In this document: in pieces, positions 58,986 through 64,000 of the stretch | How the letters are laid out: each line of letters opens with the position of its first letter | Numbering within the stretch: position 1 is the stretch's first letter | NCBI GenBank assembly: GCA_022703445.1 | Contig: JAKLDR010000008.1 | Location: 23,832-87,831 of the forward strand | Reading direction: 5' to 3' | Source of the DNA: Planctomycetota bacterium | GTDB lineage: Bacteria; Planctomycetota; SZUA-567; JAKLDR01 | Length of the DNA stretch: 64,000 nucleotides | Notes under the pieces: generated by a model | Told to the model about the DNA's origin: nothing | The model's input: the letters and a program-made list of their open reading frames with translations, nothing else | Database searches by the model: none | Program-made: the position numbers and the translations under genes

Positions 58986-60464
58986 ATGCCCGACCTGCCG
59001 CACATCGTCATCTTCAACCCCGACCAGTTCCGCTACGACGGGCTGGGCCACTCGGGCAACCCCTGTGCCGTCACGCCGAACCTCGACCGCCTGGCCGCCG
59101 CCGAGGGCGTGTCCTTCACCAACGCCTTCTGCCAGAACCCGGTGTGCACCCCCAGCCGCTGTTCCTTCATGACCGGCTGGTACCCGCACGTCCGCGGCCA
59201 CCGATCCATGTTTCACATGCTCCATGCCGATGAGCCCAACCTGCTGCGGACGCTCCGGCAGCACGGCTACTTCGTCTGGTGGGGCGGCAAGAACGACCTG
59301 ATCCCCGGCGACTCGCCGGAGGCGATGGCCGAGTGCTGCGACGTGAAGTACGTCCCGCCGGTCAAGCCCCTGCCCATGGGCGGCGGCTGGCCGGACGCCT
59401 CGCGGCGCGCCGGGCCGTCGGCCCCGGACTACTACTCGTTCCACGTCGGGCGCCTGGACAAGGGCGCCGAGCCGGTCTACCGCGACTCCGACTGGCTGAA
59501 CGTCGAGGGCGCCGTGGAGCTCATCCGCAGCCGGCCGCAGGACCGGCCGCTGGCCATCTACCTGCCGCTCACCTACCCGCACCCGACCTACGCGGTCGAG
59601 GAGCCGTGGTACGGCATGATCGACCGCGCGAGGGTGCCGGCGCGCATCCCCACGCCGCCGGGCTGGGAGGGCAAGCCCGCCATGCTCCGGGGCATCTGGG
59701 AGCGCCAGAAGCTCCAGGGCTGGAGCGAGGAGCGCTGGCGCGAGCTCCGCGCCACCTACTACGGCATGTGCGCCCGGATCGACCACCAGTTCGGGATGGT
59801 GGTCGAGGCCCTGCGCGCGGCCGGCATCTACGACCGGACGGCGATCTTCTTCTTCAGCGACCACGGCGACTACACCGGGGACTACGGCCTGGTCGAGAAG
59901 AACCAGAACACCTTCGAGGACGCGCTCGTCCGCGTGCCCTTCCTCATCAAGCCGCCGAAGGGCGTGCCGGTCTCGCCCGGAAGGCGGGAGGCCCTGGTCG
60001 AGCTGGTCGACTTCCCGGCCACGGTCGAGGCCCTGGCTGGGATCCGGCCGGAGCACACCCACTTCGGGCGCTCGCTCCTGCCCCTGCTGGCCGACCCGCG
60101 CGGCCCGGGCCGCGACGCAGTCTTCTGCGAGGGCGGGCGGGTCCACGGCGAGCGCCACTGCATGGAGCTGGAGAGCGCCTCGAGCCAGGACCCGGCCGGC
60201 CCCTACTGGCCGCGGGTCAACCTCCAGAGCTCCGAGGGGCCGGAGCACGGCAAGGCGGTCATGTGCCGCACCCGGGACTTCAAGTACGTCCGGCGGCTCT
60301 ACGAGAGCGACGAGCTCTACGACCTGCGCGGCGATCCCGCCGAGCTCGTCAACCGCGTCGCCGACCCGGCGCTGGCCGGGGTACTCGCCCGGCTGCGCGA
60401 ACGGATGCTGACTTTCTTCCTCGATACCGGCGACGCCGTGCCCCACCGCACCGACCGGCGCTGA
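58986..60464 (+). CDS. Type I sulfatase (formylglycine-dependent)
   Basis: The 492-residue alkaline-phosphatase-fold enzyme opens IVIFNPDQFRYDGLGHSG (metal-binding region, with N-P-D where many sulfatases have D-D). The modification site is C54-T-P-S-R (VCTPSRCSFMTGWYPHVRGH). Later metal and active-site segments are FFFSDHGDYTGDYGLVEKNQ and the C-terminal FKYVRRLYESDELYDLRGDP. The Cys must be converted to formylglycine by an FGE or anSME, neither of which is in the window. No signal peptide is visible, which is unusual for polysaccharide sulfatases and suggests an imported, small sulfated substrate. Confidence 0.9.
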   Translation: MPDLPHIVIFNPDQFRYDGLGHSGNPCAVTPNLDRLAAAEGVSFTNAFCQNPVCTPSRCSFMTGWYPHVRGHRSMFHMLHADEPNLLRTLRQHGYFVWWGGKNDLIPGDSPEAMAECCDVKYVPPVKPLPMGGGWPDASRRAGPSAPDYYSFHVGRLDKGAEPVYRDSDWLNVEGAVELIRSRPQDRPLAIYLPLTYPHPTYAVEEPWYGMIDRARVPARIPTPPGWEGKPAMLRGIWERQKLQGWSEERWRELRATYYGMCARIDHQFGMVVEALRAAGIYDRTAIFFFSDHGDYTGDYGLVEKNQNTFEDALVRVPFLIKPPKGVPVSPGRREALVELVDFPATVEALAGIRPEHTHFGRSLLPLLADPRGPGRDAVFCEGGRVHGERHCMELESASSQDPAGPYWPRVNLQSSEGPEHGKAVMCRTRDFKYVRRLYESDELYDLRGDPAELVNRVADPALAGVLARLRERMLTFFLDTGDAVPHRTDRR

Positions 60465-60480
60465 GGGCGGGCCGGGGCTG

Positions 60481-60507
60481 GCGCCGGCGGGCCGGCGCGC
60501 CGTGTTT
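60481..60507 (+). terminator. Intrinsic terminator after the sulfatase
   Basis: GCGCCGGC (60481-60488), GG, GCCGGCGC (60491-60498), then GCCGTG and TTTT. The 8 bp perfect stem and T-run sit 16 nt past the stop. Confidence 0.6.
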
Positions 60508-60514
60508 TGCCTCC

Positions 60515-60543
60515 TTGCCCCCGCCCCCTCCGGCGAATAGGAT
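60515..60543 (+). promoter_or_regulatory. Leaderless promoter of the NHL lipoprotein
   Basis: TTGCCC (60515-60520), a 17 bp spacer and TAGGAT (60538-60543), followed by 7 nt and ATG 60551. No Shine-Dalgarno exists, so the transcript should begin at or next to the start codon. Confidence 0.5.
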
Positions 60544-60550
60544 ATCGCCC

Positions 60551-61636
60551 ATGAAGCGCACCCTGGGGCTGGTGCTATTGGCCGCCGCCGGACTGACCGC
60601 CGGCTGCGGGTCGGGCTCCCCGGCCGGGCGGGCCGAACGGACCTGGGGCCGGCCCGGCGCCGAGCTTGGCAACTTCGTCAAGCCCCGGGGCCTGGCCGTC
60701 GACGCCGAGCGCGGCTTCGTGTACGCCGCGGACATGAGCGGCCGGATCCAGAAGTTCGACCTGGACGGCCAGCCGCTGGCCTCCTGGCGGCTCCCGGACA
60801 CCGAGCTGGGCACCAGCGAGGGCCTGGCCGTGACCGCCGACGGCGACCTGCTGGTGGCCGACACCCACTACCACCGCGTGCTGCGCTACCGCTTCTCCCC
60901 GGGCGCGCCCGGGGGCGCCTGGCAGCCGCTGCCCGGCGAGCGGAGCCCCAACCCCTACGTGGCCGGCGAACGCGGCGACGGGCCGGGGCAGTTCCGCTTC
61001 CCCATCGCCGTGGCCGTCGACGCGCAGGGCGGCTTCTACGTCTCGGAGTACGGCGGCAACGACCGCGTCCAGAAGTTCGACGCCGGCGGGCGCTTCGTGA
61101 AGTCCTGGGGCGCGATTGGTTCCGGGCCGGGGCAGTTCCTCCGCCCGAGCGGCATCGCCGTCGAGGCGTCCGGCACCGTGCTGGTGGCCGACGCCGCCAA
61201 CCACCGCATCCAGCGCTTCGCCCCGGACGGCAGCTTCCTGGCCGCCTGGGGGCGCCTGGGCACCGGGTCGGCCGGCGGCGAGCTCCACTATCCCTACGAC
61301 GTGGCCGCGCTTCCGGACGGATCCTTCCTGGTCGCCGAGAACTACAACCACCGCCTGCAGCGCTTCGCCGCCGACGGGCGGCCGCTGGGCATCCTCGGCG
61401 GTCCGGGCCGCGAGCCGGGGCAGTTCTCGCGCCCCTGGTGCCTGGCGGCGGCGGGCGGGGGAGTCGTCTACGTCAGCGATACCATGAACCACCGCGTGCA
61501 GCGGGTGCGCTTCGCGGTGGACGAGAGGAAGTTGCCAGTTGCCAGTTGTCAGTTGCCAGTGACTGGCGGCCGGGAGCTGGCCATCAGCGGCTTGGTGCTC
61601 CGTACTGACAACTGGCAACTGGGAACTGGCAACTGA
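60551..61636 (+). CDS. NHL-repeat lipoprotein
   Basis: The 361-residue protein has a lipoprotein signal with lipobox LTAGC (lipidation at about Cys19). A six-bladed-type NHL propeller of about 300 residues follows (VKPRGLAVDAERGFVYAADM, GPGQFLRPSGIAVEASGTVL, VADAANHRIQRFAPDGSF, GREPGQFSRPWCLAAAGGGV). The last 36 codons, from KLPVASCQLPVTG to DNWQLGTGN, are encoded entirely by inverted repeat R4 and are not part of the propeller; without R4 the protein would end near RVRFAVDER. The stop overlaps the next ATG (TGATG). Confidence 0.82.
   Translation: MKRTLGLVLLAAAGLTAGCGSGSPAGRAERTWGRPGAELGNFVKPRGLAVDAERGFVYAADMSGRIQKFDLDGQPLASWRLPDTELGTSEGLAVTADGDLLVADTHYHRVLRYRFSPGAPGGAWQPLPGERSPNPYVAGERGDGPGQFRFPIAVAVDAQGGFYVSEYGGNDRVQKFDAGGRFVKSWGAIGSGPGQFLRPSGIAVEASGTVLVADAANHRIQRFAPDGSFLAAWGRLGTGSAGGELHYPYDVAALPDGSFLVAENYNHRLQRFAADGRPLGILGGPGREPGQFSRPWCLAAAGGGVVYVSDTMNHRVQRVRFAVDERKLPVASCQLPVTGGRELAISGLVLRTDNWQLGTGN
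61530..61634. repeat. Inverted-repeat element R4 (7 nt period arms)
   Basis: Arms 61530-61560 and 61604-61634 are complementary at 28 of 31 positions. Each arm consists of consecutive 7 nt TTGCCAG-type units with single changes. The 43 nt loop is GC-rich. The element is translated as the C-terminus of the NHL lipoprotein, and its right end reaches the stop of that gene and the start of the VWA gene. Confidence 0.85.
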
Positions 61637-64000
61637 TGTTCGGCTTGCACTTCGCCTCCCCCTGGTGGCTCCTGGGCCTGGCGCTCCTGCCGCTCCTGTG
61701 GTGGCACGCGCGGAAGAGCCTCGCCGGGCTGGGCGCCTTCCGGCGCTGGGCGTCGCTGGCGCTGCGCATGCTGCTGGTCGCGGCGGTGGCCGTGGCCCTG
61801 GCCGAGGCCTGCTGGCGGCAGGAGTCGCGCGAGGTCACCGCCATCTACCTGCTGGACGGCTCGGACAGCCTGCCGCGGGCCGACCAGGAGCGCCTGCTGA
61901 CCTACGTCCGCGAGACCTCGGTGCTGCGCGAGGGCGGCGGCGGCCGCCGGGCCGACGACCTGGGCGGCCTGGTGCTCTTCGGCGGCAGCGCCTCGGTGGA
62001 GCGCGCGCCGGCCGAGAACTACCGCACGCCCGACCAGCTGGCCTCCTCGATCGACCGCGAGCACACCGACATCACCGAGGGGCTGCGGCTGGCCGCGGCC
62101 TCCTTCCCGGCCGGGGCCCGCAAGCGCATCGTGCTGCTCTCCGACGGCGTGGAGACCCGCGGCCAGGCCGTCGAGGAGGCCCGCCGGCTGGCCGGGCTGG
62201 GGGTGCGCGTCGAGTGCCTGCCGATCGCGCGCGGCAGGTCGCCCGAGGTGCTGGTCGAGCGCCTGGCGGTCCGGCCGGAGGCGCGGCTGGGCGAGCCGGT
62301 GGAGGTCCGGGCGGTGCTGCGCTCCAGCGCCGCGGCGTCCGGCGTGATGCGCCTGTACGTCGACGGCAAACCGGTCGAGACCCGGCGCTTCGCGGCGCGC
62401 TCCGCCGGGAAGCTGCCGGCCGAGACCTTCGTCGTCCGCCTGCCGCGGCCGGACTTCTACCCCATCGAGCTGCGCATCGAGCCGGACCCCGGCACGGACA
62501 CGCTGGCCCAGAACAACGTCGGCTACGCCTTCACCCAGGTGCCCGGCGAGGCCAAGGTCCTGGTGCTCTACTCGCCGGAGGGGGAGGGCAAGAAGGGCGA
62601 CGCCATGCTGGACGTGGCCGCCCTGGCCAAGGCGCTGTCCGCCGAGAAGGTCGCCGTGAAGTTCGCCGCGCCGGGGGCCATCCCGCAGTCGGTGGCGGAG
62701 CTGGCCCAGTACGACTGCGTGATCATCGCCAACGTGGGCGCCTACGCCTTCTCCCCGGCGGGCATGAAGGCGGTGCAGTCGGCGGTCCGGGACATGGGCG
62801 TGGGCCTGATCATGATCGGCGGGGTCGACGGCTTCGGGGCCGGCGGCTACCTGAACACGCCCATCGAGGAGGCCCTGCCCGTCACCTGCGACGTCCGCCA
62901 GCGCAAGGTCATGCCCAACGGGGCGCTGGCCCTGATCATGCACACCTGCGAGATGCCCGACCCGAACTTCTGGGGGCGGAAGATCTCCGACGCGGCCATC
63001 GACGCCTTGAGCGACCTCGACGACGCCGGGCTGATCTACTACGGCAACGGCGGCTGCGCCTGGCTCTTCCCCATCCAGAAGGTGGGGCCCAACCGGGCCA
63101 ACATGCACGCGCTCATCAAGAACGCCCAGCCCGGGGACATGCCCGACTTCGACACCTCCCTGCAGATGGCCATCCAGGGCCTGCAGAAGACCCAGGCGGC
63201 CATGAAGCACATCATCGTCATCTCCGACGGCGACCCGGGCTTCAGCAACGTCGGGCTGCTCGGCCAGGCCGCGGCCGCCAAGATCACGGTCAGCACCGTG
63301 GCCATCGCCCCGCACGACCCGAACTGCACCGGGGCGCTCCAGAACATCGCCACGGCCACCGGCGGGCGCTTCTACTATCCGAAGAACGCCAACCTCCTGC
63401 CCCAGATCTTCGTCAAGGAGGCCATGACCGTGCGCCGCTCGGTGATCTTCACCGAGCCGTTCACGCCCCAGTGGGGGCCGATCACCCCGCCGGTCAAGGG
63501 CTTCCAGGGAGTGGTGCTCCCGCAGCTCGGCGGCTACGTGGTGACCACCCCCAAGCCGCGCGCCGAGCTGCCGCTGACCGTCAAGCTCAAGGACATGGAG
63601 GACCCGGTCCTGGCCCACTGGCAGTACGGCGAGGGCAAGGCGGTGGCCTTCACCTCCACGGCCGCACCGGACTGGGCGGGCAGCTGGATCGCCTGGCCGG
63701 GCTACGGGCGCTTCTGGGCGCAGCTGGTGCGCTGGACCAGCCGGGCGGCCGGCTCGTCCGACCTCCAGGTCTCGGCCGAGGTCCGGGGCGGAGAGGGCCG
63801 GGTGATCGTCGAGGCCATGGACGACCAGGGCCGGCTGCTCAACATGCTGAACCTGGCCGGGCACTCGGTGGACCCGCTGGGCCGCCCCCAGGACTTCGGC
63901 CTGGCCCAGACCGCGCCGGGCCGCTACGAGGCCCGCTTCGACGCCGGCGCGCCGGGGGCCTACTCGCTGGCCGTGACCTACAAGGACGCCCAGGGCCAGA
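61636..64000 (+). CDS. Membrane-anchored VWA-domain protein, truncated by window end
   Basis: At least 788 residues are visible. The N-terminus has the BatA-like arrangement FASPWWLLGLALLPLLWWHA, one or two membrane helices (to about 60), then a VWA domain with the MIDAS-like segment IYLLDGSDSLPR and KRIVLLSDGVETRG. A middle domain resembles the class I glutamine-amidotransferase-like fold (AKVLVLYSPEGEG, VIIANVGAYAFSPAGMKAVQ). A second VWA-like segment has HIIVISDGDPGFSNVGLLGQ, and another beta domain follows. Planctomycete genomes have many such proteins, linked to surface or complex assembly. ATG 61636 overlaps the lipoprotein stop, and no Shine-Dalgarno is present, since the upstream bases are repeat R4. 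Confidence 0.8.
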   Translation, partial: MFGLHFASPWWLLGLALLPLLWWHARKSLAGLGAFRRWASLALRMLLVAAVAVALAEACWRQESREVTAIYLLDGSDSLPRADQERLLTYVRETSVLREGGGGRRADDLGGLVLFGGSASVERAPAENYRTPDQLASSIDREHTDITEGLRLAAASFPAGARKRIVLLSDGVETRGQAVEEARRLAGLGVRVECLPIARGRSPEVLVERLAVRPEARLGEPVEVRAVLRSSAAASGVMRLYVDGKPVETRRFAARSAGKLPAETFVVRLPRPDFYPIELRIEPDPGTDTLAQNNVGYAFTQVPGEAKVLVLYSPEGEGKKGDAMLDVAALAKALSAEKVAVKFAAPGAIPQSVAELAQYDCVIIANVGAYAFSPAGMKAVQSAVRDMGVGLIMIGGVDGFGAGGYLNTPIEEALPVTCDVRQRKVMPNGALALIMHTCEMPDPNFWGRKISDAAIDALSDLDDAGLIYYGNGGCAWLFPIQKVGPNRANMHALIKNAQPGDMPDFDTSLQMAIQGLQKTQAAMKHIIVISDGDPGFSNVGLLGQAAAAKITVSTVAIAPHDPNCTGALQNIATATGGRFYYPKNANLLPQIFVKEAMTVRRSVIFTEPFTPQWGPITPPVKGFQGVVLPQLGGYVVTTPKPRAELPLTVKLKDMEDPVLAHWQYGEGKAVAFTSTAAPDWAGSWIAWPGYGRFWAQLVRWTSRAAGSSDLQVSAEVRGGEGRVIVEAMDDQGRLLNMLNLAGHSVDPLGRPQDFGLAQTAPGRYEARFDAGAPGAYSLAVTYKDAQGQ

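Overview
This is a very GC-rich bacterial window with long, densely packed genes. The gene families suggest a chromosome from the Planctomycetota or a close relative in the PVC/environmental-MAG space. The signs are ECF sigma factors fused through a membrane helix to large extracytoplasmic domains, several NHL/Kelch-type secreted proteins, a PA14 protein, a sulfatase, many uroporphyrinogen-decarboxylase-superfamily (URO-D) paralogues, Gfo/Idh/MocA oxidoreductases, and proteins with the DPFSG...YSVGP C-terminal signature. The taxonomic call is inference; there is no rRNA, tRNA, phage, IS element or CRISPR array in view.

Layout. 1-8.1 kb: a truncated gene at the left edge with a strong promoter/operator, a NYN-domain nuclease, three consecutive Hsp20 chaperones behind a textbook sigma-54 promoter, an ECF sigma / anti-sigma / PA14 operon, and two secreted proteins. 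8.1-21.5 kb: miaB, a giant NHL protein, a second sigma-54 promoter followed by a strongly structured untranslated region and a degenerate receiver, and two paralogous ECF sigma-TM-ectodomain fusions (one with a glycosidase-like C-terminus, one with Kelch repeats). Each fusion has a decayed hisB 3' fragment next to its 3' end. An AraC regulator follows.

21.5-47.5 kb: a large carbohydrate-catabolism island, all on the plus strand. The first part is URO-D, GH2 beta-mannosidase, URO-D, URO-D and GH38 alpha-mannosidase, divergent from the AraC gene. The second part opens with a promoter and a palindromic operator and encodes a class I aldolase, a DeoR repressor, an L-fucose/L-arabinose-type isomerase, GNAT, amidohydrolase, aminotransferase, FGGY kinase, three Gfo/Idh/MocA proteins, an SGNH hydrolase, three more URO-D proteins, a NagB-like protein and another amidohydrolase. 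Isomerase, kinase and aldolase make a plausible complete sugar route (aldose to ketose to ketose phosphate to cleavage), and the mannosidases would feed it.

47.5-64 kb: a minus-strand run (glycosidase-like protein, truD, a HEPN/nucleotidyltransferase pair with two tandem operators, an ABC-2-like membrane protein, a four-helix-bundle/zinc-ribbon protein, dinB). After it come a cupin, two TIM-barrel enzymes, an AraC regulator with a sulfatase, an NHL lipoprotein and a truncated VWA protein.

The most unusual signal is a set of inverted-repeat elements (about 42.7, 46.0-46.4, 48.8, 53.8-54.5, 56.2 and 61.5 kb). Their arms are built from 7-9 nt quasi-tandem units. They differ in sequence but share this design, and every one sits at, or supplies, the stop codon of a gene. 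One pair of arms brackets the promoter and helical-bundle part of the four-helix/zinc-ribbon gene, which makes that protein a candidate partner for the family. A second theme is leaderless transcription: several genes have a well-spaced -35/-10 whose -10 ends 6-8 nt before the start codon.
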